A stretch of 64,000 nt of DNA, taken from Muscardinus avellanarius (taxonomy: Eukaryota; Chordata; Mammalia; Rodentia; Gliridae). Location: assembly GCA_963383645.1 (NCBI GenBank), contig OY726563.1, forward strand, positions 36,238,331-36,302,330. Direction: 5' to 3'. The translations under genes were made by a program, and so were the position numbers. The notes beneath the pieces are model-generated. The model was not told the origin of the DNA. It worked only from the letters and a program-made list of their open reading frames with translations, and did not search any database. Below are positions 9,541-18,904 of this stretch, piece after piece; the stretch's first letter is position 1; each line of letters opens with the position of its first letter.

Positions 9541-10410
9541 TTGGTTATCTGTGGAGATTCATTATTTATGTTTGTCTTTTACCTATCTCTAAATGGTATT
9601 GTTTGCTTTTATTGTTGTTAATTTTTAGGATTTCTAGTTGGAATATTAATATACCTTCAGATATAGCAATTGGAAATATTTTATCTCATTCTATTAGTAA
9701 CTGTTAACTCTGTTTATATTGTCTTTGGATATACAATTTTTTTTTTTTTTTTAGGGAGTGTGTATACTCCTCTGTTGCCTGTGCCATTGAAATCATAACC
9801 AAGAAATCACTGCCAATTTCAATGTTGTGAGGTTTTATGACCCAGATTTTCTCCTAAAAGTTTATAGTCTTAAGATTTATATTTAGGTCTATTATCTATT
9901 TTGAGTTAATATTTGTATATGGGATTAGGTAAGGGTCCAATTTTATTCTTTTCCATGTATTTATTATTTTTTAACAATATTTAGTTAAAAGATTATCATT
10001 TCCACCACCAAATGTTCGTGGAAACTTTGTCAAAAATAACTTGACAATATAGGGAAGAATTTTGCTCTAGGCTTTTATTTAACTCCAATGGTTTATATAT
10101 CTGCCTTTAGAATAGTACTACACTGTTTCAATTATTGTAGCTTTATATGGTTTGAAATCAGAAAATATATATCTTCTAGCTTTGTTCTTTTTCAAGATCG
10201 TTTTGGGTACCTAGACTCCATATTCCATATTAGAATAGTTTTTTTTCTGAAAAATAAATATATAAATATGATAGTTTCACCTAAAAAATAGAAAAAAATA
10301 TTCTCTGGTAAGAAAGAAAGCAAAAAGAAATATTGAAATGTTATCTTTAAGTCATCAAAACCTTGGTATCAGACAAATGAAACTGTTATGTGAGATTATC
10401 ATTTTTAATT
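9541..10410 (-). mobile_element. Old LINE-1 ORF2 fragment in antisense, inside the inner element
   Basis: From about 9640 to 10250 the plus strand reads as the complement of L1 ORF2 text (for example 'gggtccaattttattctttt' and 'tagctttgttctttttcaag'). It is much more diverged than the ORF1 just upstream and than the antisense L1 at 10741-13060. It directly follows the ORF1 stop where ORF2 should begin, and it precedes a younger L1 3'UTR. Because it lies within both target duplications it appears to have been acquired, by template switching or by transcription of an already chimeric source. The 10250-10410 part is AT-rich and unassigned. Confidence 0.6.
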
Positions 10411-10620
10411 TTAGATAAATTGCCATAATACTAGATGTCAACTACTAAGCCAAGAATGGGAGGGAGGGATAGGGAGAGAATGGGGTGGGGATTGGGTGGG
10501 GGCTGACTGGGAAAAGTGTGCATGTATGTCTACAAAAGTATGTATCCTACTATGATGTATGAATACAGTGCACCAATAAAAAAAAATAATAAATTAAAAA
10601 AAATGTAAAAAAAAAAAAAA
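10411..10620 (+). mobile_element. LINE-1 lineage A 3'UTR and poly(A) tail of the inner element
   Basis: 'caactactaagccaagaatggg' leads into a G-rich tract (GGGAGGGAGGGATAGGG at 10458-10474, a canonical G-quadruplex pattern). It then runs through 'gatgtatgaatacagtgcaccaataaa' into an A-rich tail ending with 14 uninterrupted A. The tail abuts the inner target duplication. Confidence 0.8.
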
Positions 10621-10642
10621 GAAATAATTGGGTGTGCAAAAA

Positions 10643-10657
10643 TAAATTTCTTGTGTC
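10643..10657 (+). repeat. Target-site duplication, right copy (taaatttcttgtgtc)
   Basis: Exact copy of 7109-7123. Between the inner element's tail and this copy lie 'attgggtgtgcaaaaa' and similar bases, best read as the displaced tail of the outer element, with a short second A-run. Confidence 0.8.
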
Positions 10658-10787
10658 CTTATATTTGTGTATAGTATACACAGAATATAATTGAGCTGGG
10701 GTTTTTATCCCATCTAATAATATTCAAATCATTCATATTTTATACTTTTATTGGTGCATTATATTCTCATCATAATGTAGTTTAGAG

Positions 10788-10972
10788 CCAGGTGTGGTGG
10801 TGCACGCTTGTAATCCCCGCATTTTGGAGGCAGAGACAGGAGGATCGCGCAGGTTCGAAGCCAGCCGCGCACGCTGGCTTAGGAGACCCTGTTTCCAAAT
10901 AAAAATGTAAAAATAGGTCTGGGAGTGTAGCCCGGAAGGAGAAGGGCTTCCAGGAACCCCAGTACCACAAAA
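10788..10972 (+). mobile_element. MEN SINE, young subtype, with 14-bp target duplication
   Basis: The exact duplication aatgtagtttagag at 10774-10787 and 10973-10986 makes this insertion unambiguous and places it after the host L1. The B1-like left half keeps a strong pol III B box (caggttcgaagcc). The right half is the variant 'ggtctgggagtgtagcccgg...cttccaggaacccc', in which the tRNA B box of ordinary dID is lost. Confidence 0.92.
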
Positions 10973-11370
10973 AATGTAGTTTAGAGTGATAGTTACATAC
11001 ATGCACACATTAGGTGAGTTTTCCCTCATGGCTCGCTTCCAATTCCTCCCCTGCCCCATACAGGGTATTAAGACTGACACTGGTATTCTCACATAGGTAC
11101 ACAATGTCAATTGAAGTAATTCCTTCACTGTATCTCCCTCTCCCTGCCCCCTTCCTGTAGACCAACTCCCTGGTTCCCTTAGAGTTTCTCCACCATTATC
11201 TGAAGTCCCTCTAGTATGCTGATTATTCCCTATATCCTGCATATGACAGAAAACATATTATCCTTCACTCTTTGTAACAGTTTAATTTCACTTAACATAA
11301 TGTTTTCCAGGTCCATCCATTTTCCTGAAAATAACATAATTTTGTTCTTTATTGCTTAGTAGAATTATGT

Positions 11371-11376
<6 letters not shown>

Positions 11377-11409
<33 letters not shown>
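11377..11409. repeat. (TA)n microsatellite
   Basis: About 16 TA units, grown from 'tgtgtgtata' within the antisense L1. Confidence 0.95.
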
Positions 11410-11412
<3 letters not shown>

Positions 11413-11501
11413 ATAATTTTGTAATCTATTCATCTGTTGACAAACACCTAGGTTAGTTCTATAATTTGACATTTGTTAATTGTGCTACTATAAACATGTA
11501 T

Positions 11502-11693
11502 ATGCCGGGCATGATGGCGCACACTTGTAGTCCCCAAGCTTGGGAGGCGGGGACAGGAGGATTGCACTGGTTCAAGGCCAGCCCCGCTGGCTTAAGAGAC
11601 CCTGTTTCCAAAAATAAAAAAGTATAAAATAGGTCTGGGAGTATAGCCTGGAGGTAGAAGGGCTTCCAGGAATCCCAGTACCACCCAAAAATC
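11502..11693 (+). mobile_element. MEN SINE, young subtype
   Basis: Same diagnostic right half as the copy at 10788 (ggtctgggagtatagcctgg, cttccaggaatccc). It interrupts the antisense L1 ORF2 text between 'actataaacatg' and 'tattactataatat'. An imperfect flanking duplication (acatgtatat / acatggatat) is plausible. Confidence 0.88.
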
Positions 11694-13350
11694 CCCACAT
11701 GGATATGCATGTATTACTATAATATTTTGATTTATGACCCATTGTAAGGATACTTAGGAGTGGGATCTCTAGCTAATATGATACCTCCATTACTAATTTT
11801 CTGAGGAATATCTGCATTGATATTCATAGTGGCTGGACTAATTCACAATCCCACCAACAGTGCATAAGTGTTCCTATTTCCCCATATCCATGCCAGCATT
11901 TATTGTTGTTTGGCTCCATAATGATTGCCATCTTAATTTGGGTTAAGTGGAATCTCAGTATACTTGTGATTTGCATCTCCCTGATTGCTAATGGTATTGA
12001 ACATTTTTTTCATGCATTTATTGTCCATTTGTATTTATTTTCTTATAAACTGTCTATTTAGTTCAGTTGCCCATTTCTTGAGTGGGTTATTAGTTTTTTT
12101 TAGTATTAAGTCTTTGTGCATTCTAAATATTAGTTCTCTAGCAGTGGAATAGCTGACAAAGATCTTCTATTTTGTAGGCCCTCTCTTTAGACCCTTGATG
12201 TTTTGCTTTGACGAGCAGAAACTTTTTAGTTTAATCCCATCCCATTTATTAATTATTGTTTTAATTTCCTGAGCTTTTGGGGTGTTATTGAGGAAGTTTC
12301 TACCTCAGCCTATGTTAGAGTGTTGGGCCTATGATGATGATATTCTCTAGTAATTTCAAAGTCACTGGTCAAATTTCCAAGTCTTTGAACCATCTGAAGT
12401 TGACTCTTCTGAGGGTAAGAGGTAGGGATATAATTTCATTTTTTCTACAAATGAATAACTAGTTTACCTAATATCATTTGCTGAAAAAGTTGACTTTTCT
12501 CCAATGGATGTGTTTGGCACCTTTGTCAAAAATCTATTGGCTGCAAATATATGGGTTTGTTTCTATAACTTCTATTCTATTCCATTTGTTTATGTGTCTG
12601 ATTTTGTTCCAATACAATGCTGTTTTTATTACTATAACTGTATAGCATAATTTGAAGTCATGAATTGTGATTCCTCCTGTATGGCTCTTAGTGCTAAGAA
12701 TTGCTTTGGCTATTCTGAGTCTTTTGCTCCTCCATATGAAATTTAGGGCTGATTTTTCTAGCTCTGTGAAGAATGACATTCGTGTTTTGATAGAGATTGC
12801 ACTGACTCTGTAGATCACTTTTGATAAAATGGCCATTTTGATAATATTTATTCTCCCTCTCCAAGAGCATGGAAGATCTTTTCATCTTTTAAAATCTTCA
12901 GTTTCTTTCTTTAGTGTATTATAGTTTTCATTGTGGAGATCTTTGACCTCCTTGGTTAGGTTTAATCCTAGGTATTTAATTGTTTTTATATTTAAAATAA
13001 TTATGTTTTTATATTTAAATCTACCATGCTTTCATTTCTATATATTCCATACATTTGTTTTTTCTACTTTCTTGATTAAATGATATTTTTCTCCAAAATA
13101 TTTTATTTTTAGTCTCACTTCTTTCTAGGAAGCAGCCAAATGAGGGAGCATTCTTAGTAGTCATCTGACAAAAACTCCATTATTCTCTACATTTCCAGTG
13201 ACTAGAATTTAGTCCTGCCTTGAAAGGAACAAAAGGGAAGGAGTGAGAAGTAGGAACCTTCTAAAAGACACCTAAATGTGATACTTAGGATGATTAATAG
13301 TAAGGACGTAAGTATAATACTTTTATTCTCAGAGGAGATAAATTTTGTTC

Positions 13351-14340
13351 CTAAAGAGCATTCACTCTGACATCTAAGTTCTGGATTTCAGTGGCTGAAC
13401 ATTGTGTACCTCTGTCCCACACTTACGACAAGGAAAGTACATGTCAAATAAGAAACTGCTCTGAATACAGTAATAACAGAAGATGTGCTCACATCCTATG
13501 GTGTGAGGCATGGTGGGCCACTTTCCACATAAAGAACATTCTTTGCCACTTGTGGCTAATGCACCATCACTATTAGGAGCACCAGTAAGAGGGATACATC
13601 ATGAAGATAATTTGGCTTTCAACTTCTGGATATTGGTAAGTGATCAGAGAAAAATCAGAAACTCAGCAATACCATGCCAAAAAAGTTCCCTATTCATGTA
13701 CTCAAAGCCAACCTCATGGATGTTTTAGTGCTTGCAAAATACAGAATTAATGCCTAGGAGATATTCTGTCAAAATTGCAAACTTTCCCCTTTAAAGGAAA
13801 ATAAATCAATCAACTCACCCAATTTCAAAAGCCCAACCACAAAATTCACACAGTGTTTGACTTTCCCAAATGATGCTAAATGATGGTTTTGAAACAAATC
13901 ATAGCCTCATTCTTCTAATCATCTCCCACAAATGGTACAAAAACATACCAGAGTTTCTGGTTTTTACTTCAAGAAAAATGTTTTTGTACTGAGTATTCAA
14001 ACCTGACTGTCCCATGGATATTATTTTTGGAGTAGATGGTGAATCTCCATAAAAAAGCCACAGTAATACTTTCACTTCTGGTTTGAAGTGAACAAACAAC
14101 CCTGGCATAAATCCATGAAAGCACTGAGTAAACGGGGACCAAACTAGCTGCTCCAGGGCATTGTTTAGTTTCAGGGCATCCAGCTGACTTATCTTGAGCA
14201 CTCTTTTTAGACTCTCTGGGTGCCATGCCTTCTCTGAAGTTCTCTTTTCCCTCCTTCCGGCAGCTCCTTTAAGACTTGATAGCCTACCACTATGGCAGCA
14301 GGAATTTTTGCTGCAACATTTGTAAAATCCTTGCCTCACA
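13351..14340 (-). pseudogene. PEX2: PEX2 (peroxin-2, RING E3 of peroxisome import) pseudogene
   Basis: PEX2 is a peroxisomal membrane RING ubiquitin ligase that, with PEX10 and PEX12, recycles the import receptor PEX5. On the minus strand the remnant starts at ATG 14226 ([11 protein letters not shown]). It shows [16 protein letters not shown] (with [13 protein letters not shown] text after it), [16 protein letters not shown]-like and GAPNSD-like blocks in changing frames. It ends in a well-kept RING region ([25 protein letters not shown], then CRKCGTE) near 13541-13410. Frameshifts near the start and around residue 90, an early stop in the loop region, and a lost base just before the terminal stop (13351) destroy it. 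PEX2 coding sequence normally sits in one exon, so lack of introns does not by itself prove retroposition. 5'UTR-like sequence continues to about 14340 and the 3'UTR perhaps to 13090. No poly(A) tract is clear. Identity is secure; the processed nature is inferred. Confidence 0.9.
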
Positions 14341-14345
14341 CCTGC

Positions 14346-14532
14346 CAGGGGGGCTTAGGAGTTTGTGAAATGCTCACACTGCGCATAACTTTTTCTAAAA
14401 AGCTTGTCTGTTCCTAGCAGAATCTGGGTTACTCTTAAATGTTATTTTGTTATTCCACTTCTATTATAAAGTTTCCATTATATTTCTTTTTATTTCTAGT
14501 TTCTAGTTATCTACTAGAAACTCTGGCCATAG
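14346..14532. other. Unassigned DNA between the PEX2 copy and a SINE
   Basis: Nothing recognised apart from a small inverted repeat of the 'tttctagt' type at 14495-14520. Confidence 0.35.
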
Positions 14533-14725
14533 TAACACCAATTATGCTGGCATAATCAGTACTTGGAAGGCTGAGACAAGAGGATCACAGGTTTGTGGTC
14601 AGGCTCAACAGCTTAGCAAGATTCTCAGCAACTTAGTGAGACTTTGTTTCAAATTTTTTTAAAAAAGTGCTGGAAGTATAGCTTAGAAGTACAAGGTCCT
14701 TGAGTTCAATCCCCAGGGCAATATT
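14533..14725 (+). mobile_element. MEN SINE, old
   Basis: Diverged left half (tggcataatcagtacttgg), linker tttaaaaaag, and dID half 'gtatagcttagaagtacaag...caatccccagggc'. Confidence 0.75.
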
Positions 14726-15340
14726 TTAATCTCCTGAAGACCTGTTTCTGTTGTCTAATATTTTTCCTGTTTATTTGCATATCTGACTATTTTCACTGTA
14801 TATGATTACTAAGTATAAAAATTATATAGACAATTTAAAGTTCTAGATTAGGTTTTCTTTCTTCAGTGATGCTTTTCCTTCATTTCTCCAAGGCAGTTAT
14901 GATCAAGTATCCTATTGTCTGATATTGAACTGCTTCAAAGTTGAATTTCAGTAATTTTTTAAGGCTGGGTTATTTACCATTTAGTATTATTCTTAAATTA
15001 GAAGAATTTGGGGGTCTCAGCTTAAATGTTATGGTGTTTTGTTGGGTCCTTCATTCTTCACAGGCTCTGAACATTAATTTCTCCCCCAGCCTATGAAATT
15101 GCCGGAAACCAACAGTTTAGGATTATTAAATGCCTAGAAGTGTGCATTAACTTCCTATAGTATTTTATAATAACACACATTTATCACAGCATAGTTTCTT
15201 TGGTCAGGAATCCAGGTAACTAAATTCTTATTTTACCTGTATAAGATGAACAGAATTCTAACACTACTCAAGATCACTTTAAGGCAGACTATTCTGATCA
15301 CTACTTTATCTCTATTGGCAACTATGATAATTTTATCCAT
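14726..15340. other. Unassigned intergenic DNA
   Basis: AT-rich, with no ORF or repeat I can name. Confidence 0.35.
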
Positions 15341-15344
15341 GTTG

Positions 15345-15805
15345 TCTTTGGAAATTTTGTAGTAGTTTCTTAGGACCACCTTACAAAGTACAATGAATTG
15401 GGTGGCTTAAAACAGCAGTATTTATTCTCTCACAATCTGGAGGCTGAAGTGGGAAATCAAAGTGATATCAAGGATTTTTTTTCTAGAAGCTCTGCAAAAG
15501 AATTTGTATTATTACCTCTCTCCTGTGAAATGGTGGTTGCTGACAATCTTTAGTCTGCAACTACATCATTTTAACCTCTGTCTCTGTAATTACATGGCCT
15601 TTTTCCTGTGTGTCTTTATGTAAAATTTTATTCTTCTTATAAGGAAATCTTAGAGTAGATTAGGAACCACTCTAACTCATTATGACCTCATTTTAACTTG
15701 ATTACATCGTCAAGGTCCCTCTTTTCAAGTAAGGTCACATTCATAGGTAGCAGGGGTTAGTATTTCAACTTATCTTCTTGGAAGGCACAATTCAATTATC
15801 AAAAG
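15345..15805 (-). mobile_element. MLT1-type MaLR LTR, antisense
   Basis: The plus strand reads the complement of a MaLR LTR: 'gggtggcttaaaacagcagtatttattctctcacaatctgg' at the start, 'cttataaggaaatctta' in the middle, 'gacctcattttaacttgattacatcgtcaaggtccct' and 'ggcacaattcaattat' at the end. It is roughly full length for an LTR of this class and heavily diverged. Confidence 0.7.
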
Positions 15806-15821
15806 TCAAAAGTAATTAAGG

Positions 15822-16040
15822 AGCCAAGCACAGTGCCACATACCTGTAATCCAAGCACTTTTGAGGCTAGACAGAAGGATCACAGATACACGGCCAACCT
15901 CAGTAACTTGCCAAGACCTTCTGAAAATTAGTAGGACCTTGTGTCAAAATAAAAAAAAATAAAATAAAATAGAGCTAGGTTGTAGCTCAGAGGTAGAATG
16001 CCCTTGGATTCAATCTCCAATACCACACACACACCAAAAA
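15822..16040 (+). mobile_element. MEN SINE
   Basis: Starts 'agccaagcacagtgcc' directly after the MaLR LTR. The linker is A-rich (15950-15970), the dID half reads 'ggttgtagctcagaggtagaatg', and the tail has evolved to a short CA run (16025-16036). Confidence 0.85.
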
Positions 16041-16235
16041 TATTAAGTGCTACCGCTAGGCCCTTATCATCTTAGGATTCTACCATTCTCAATGTATTTA
16101 AAGATCCTACTTCTATGATAGCAGCTTTCACTGTAGCTTCTGACTTACTGTGATAGCCAGAACAATGGTCATCAAAAATGATGGTGTTCCCCTTACAGAA
16201 TTATTTCTAAGAATTAGAGTGAAAGGTACATTCTC

Positions 16236-16440
16236 AGAAATCTCTTATTCCCTAATGTACATGATGTATATTCACACAAATTTCAAAGTCAATTATTAAG
16301 CCAAACATGAGAAGGAGGGAGAGGGGAAGGAGTGGGGTAAAATTTGGGTAAGGGCTAATTGGGTGATGTGTGCATGTATGCCTCTGCCATCTTGTATTCC
16401 ATTAAGATGTATGACTACAAGCACCAACACAAAAATTTTA
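16236..16440 (+). mobile_element. LINE-1 lineage A 3'UTR
   Basis: 'ttcaaagtcaattattaagccaaacatg', a G-rich tract (16311-16345), and the terminus 'aagatgtatgactacaagcaccaac' before a degraded A-rich tail. It is 5'-truncated within the 3'UTR. Confidence 0.8.
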
Positions 16441-16665
16441 AAAAGAAACCTCTCAGGGTGAGTGATCAGGTCTTATAGGATAAAGACACTCTGACATTTC
16501 AGTATTCCTAAGCCTTTAGATTTTTCCTCTATGGTAAACCCAGGCAATTCTGGCATTTCCATTTCATTCACTGTAGGTCACCTTTGGGTCCATGTGGTAA
16601 CCAACCAACAAAGTAAACTGTCATATTTATTTCAAGTTTAAACACTGATTCTGAAACTTAGCTGG
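16441..16665. other. Unassigned intergenic DNA
   Basis: No recognised feature. Confidence 0.35.
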
Positions 16666-16862
16666 CCTTGTTATGAACTGAACCATATCTACCTCCCTTC
16701 TACATTTAGATATTGAAGCCCTTATGCCCAATGTGATTATATTTTAAGATAGGACCTTTATAGATGTAATTAAAGTGAAATGAGATCATAAAGGTCAGGT
16801 CCTAATCCTACAGAACAGGTGTCCTTATAAGAGGAAGAGATACAAGATCTCTCTCTCTGTCT

Positions 16863-16939
<77 letters not shown>

Positions 16940-17095
16940 CGAGAGTTCACGTAAAGAGAGAAGTTGGATATCTGAAAAACAGGACGAAAACCCTGACCAT
17001 AAACCACACCTGTGGGAGCCTTGATCTTGGACTTCAATCTACATTGTTCTGGGTGTTTTTCTATGGCAACCAAACTTACTAATATAGGTATATAT
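16666..17095 (+). mobile_element. MLT1-type MaLR LTR, sense, carrying a CT/CA microsatellite
   Basis: Text fits the LTR in order: 'ttatgaactgaaccatat', 'aatgtgattatattttaagataggacc', 'gtccttataagaggaagag', 'ccttgatcttggacttc' and a 'tggcaaccaaacttactaata' end. The 82-codon ORF on the minus strand here is only the microsatellite read through. Confidence 0.75.
16866..16937. repeat. (CT)n(CA)n compound microsatellite
   Basis: About 14 CT units switching directly to about 22 CA units, seeded in the MaLR LTR's 'ctctctctctgt' block. The CA part has Z-DNA potential and the CT part triplex potential. Confidence 0.95.
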
Positions 17096-17314
17096 AATAA
17101 ATTCTCCCTAATATGACTAAACTATTTCTTTTACTTTGACCCCATATTTTTTTAAGATTTATTCCTAATCATATTCCCCAAGTTCTAGACTATACAAATT
17201 TTTTAAAAAAGCATGTATTTCATTTGGTGTGCATAGCTGTTCTTCATGGGTTGAACTTTGAACTTGACACTTGGGGGCCTATTGAGACTTGAATCTAGTT
17301 ATAAATCTAAAAGC

Positions 17315-17490
17315 ACATAGGAGGCTGAGACAGGAGGATCAAAAGTTTGAAGCCAGCCTCAAGAACTGAGTGATCCCTCAGAAACTTAATGAGACTTTGT
17401 TTAAAAATAAAAAAAAAATAAAATAGACCTGGGGGTGCAGCTCAGAGGTAAAATGTCCCTGGGTTCAATCTCTATTACTACATACACAAA
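17315..17490 (+). mobile_element. MEN SINE, 5'-truncated
   Basis: Begins inside the left monomer at 'ataggaggctgagacaggagg'. The dID half is 'gggggtgcagctcagaggtaaaatg'. Confidence 0.8.
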
Positions 17491-18334
17491 TAAAAATATA
17501 GAAGAAACAATAGATGGTAAGGGTAGGTACTGAAGAGGATCATCAATGCCTCACAAGTCAATTACCTCGGTGAAGAACATTACAAGTTCTTTAGGCAAAG
17601 GAAGGCTAACCTTCTCAAAAAGGTCAGAAAAGGCTCCTTCTACTAGCCAAAAAGGCCCAAAAGAATTCTGCAGTTAGAGATACCCAGATTTATTAGGATA
17701 TTCCCATAGGCCCTCATTCCAATTTTAAGATTTCAATCTTTGCTAAACAGTGGCTTAATTTCATTCACAGAGATACTTCAAGGCTGGAAATTTAGTTTCT
17801 ATTATTCTGCCATTGGCAGAAAGAGATTCTTTGTTTGATTTTTGGAAACCTTTCTCTGTGGCTACAGAAGACATGGATTCTCTCAGGGAAGACGTAGAAG
17901 CTTCTAGGTCCTTCGTGACACAGAAGTGAAAATTCAAATCCCTGAGTTCATCTTTTCCCTACTTCCTTTAATACAGTTGCCAATCCCATTATACTCCTTG
18001 GCTTGATGAAAATGTTCCAAGGCATCAATACATGGTCACCCAGAGCTTTGCCTTCTATCAGCATTAGATCAGAAGTGTCCAATGATGATATTCTATATAC
18101 CTCTTTTTGTTTCTCTTTCCATATCATGCTATTGGCTACCAGTGCCATCTTTATGACTGGGAATAAACTGATTAGCATTTTTGTATATAAGCATATTAGA
18201 GAACAATTTCCATAAATTCAAAGCCAATTCAGAGAAATCGAGATTCTACTCCTCTGGCACTAGTCTTGGTACCACAACCTGTATCATTTAATCAGAGAAG
18301 CAGGACCACTAGGACACATCTATATCTATATCAT
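17491..18334. other. Unassigned intergenic DNA
   Basis: No repeat recognised. The 76-codon minus-strand ORF at 17948-18178 shows no domain or conserved-looking motif and I do not call it a gene. Confidence 0.35.
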
Positions 18335-18572
18335 AATTTCTTTACAGTAGCACCATTGACATTTGAGGGTGGATAATTTGGGGATGAAGGACTATTTTGT
18401 GAACTGTGGGGTGTTTAGCAACATCCCTGGTTTCTACTCACTACATGCCAGTATTTCAATACCTCCACCACATCTCCCCTCCACATCCCCGAGTTATAAC
18501 AACCAATAATGTCTCCAGTCATTTTCAAATGTCTTTTGAGGGGCAACATTATCTCCATTTGAGAACCAGTGG
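18335..18572 (-). mobile_element. MER20-type hAT-Charlie DNA transposon remnant
   Basis: Complement of the MER20 text: 'gcaccattgacatttgagg' at one end, 'tgtttagcaacatccctgg', 'actacatgccagta', 'aataatgtctccagtcatttt' and 'ttgagaaccagtgg' at the other. This is a non-autonomous element with no transposase. The 116-codon ORF across it is coincidental. Confidence 0.8.
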
Positions 18573-18904
18573 CCTCTCTATCCCTATCATCTATATAAAT
18601 TCTATAGCTATATTCTATATATATTCTAAATTACATAGAATTGGCCTCATGCAATTGTGTAGTAGTCTCTGTATGGCTGTTTCTTCACATATGATGCTAA
18701 GGCTTCAAGTCTCCAGGGACAGCAATCAGGAAGGGAAGTTCACAAATAGACTGTAATCAACAAGCTGAAGCTGGAGCCCCCAGGGAAGGACTAAAACCTG
18801 TGTTGGTTTTAATTGTCTCTGACCTTCACCAGGAGGGAAATCAGCAGAAGGGATGGGGGGGCTTTGTCACAAAGCTAAACATACACACTTGGTTTAGAAG
18901 TAAA
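18573..18904. other. Unassigned intergenic DNA
   Basis: No feature beyond an A-run at 18903-18919. Confidence 0.35.

Larger units (their letters stand above)
7124..10642 (+). mobile_element. Nested composite L1-type retroelement (whole insertion)
   Basis: Everything between the two copies of the 15-nt duplication. The outer element is a 50-bp-unit GC-rich array joined to an L1 3' end (7124-7826) with a displaced tail (about 10630-10642). An inner element (7827-10620) is inserted into the outer tail. The inner element has its own duplication: aaaagaaataaat at 7814-7826 and aaaagaaataatt at 10617-10629, with one mismatch, at a TT|AAAA site. The outer duplication encloses an ancient antisense L1 piece (9541-10410), so that piece was carried in rather than being local DNA. 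All parts are on the plus strand except that piece. Confidence 0.65.
10741..13060 (-). mobile_element. LINE-1, antisense, 3'UTR plus much of ORF2, disabled
   Basis: Starts with the complement of the lineage A end (ttttattggtgcattat). It continues through the complement of the G-rich tract (11130-11160) into ORF2, read on the minus strand. The block [14 protein letters not shown] within the 12534-12836 open stretch, [10 protein letters not shown] and the 'ccaccaacagtgcataagtg' complement near 11850 are diagnostic. Many stops and frameshifts are present, and an AT microsatellite (11377-11409) and two SINEs have expanded or inserted in it. It is 5'-truncated at about 13060, so only about 2 kb of the element remains. 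It can encode nothing functional. Confidence 0.85.

Noticed and set aside
10748..11242. 164-codon minus-strand ORF
   Set aside because: It runs through an antisense-read SINE (10788-10972) and an antisense L1 3'UTR. No protein family is implied.
12534..12836. Separate 100-codon minus-strand gene
   Set aside because: L1 ORF2 fragment within the antisense element at 10741-13060.
16866..16937. Arginine/glutamate-rich small protein on the minus strand (16825-17073)
   Set aside because: Pure translation of CT/CA dinucleotide repeats inside a MaLR LTR.
18406..18756. 116-codon plus-strand ORF
   Set aside because: Half of it is a MER20 transposon remnant, which does not encode protein. The remainder shows no domain.
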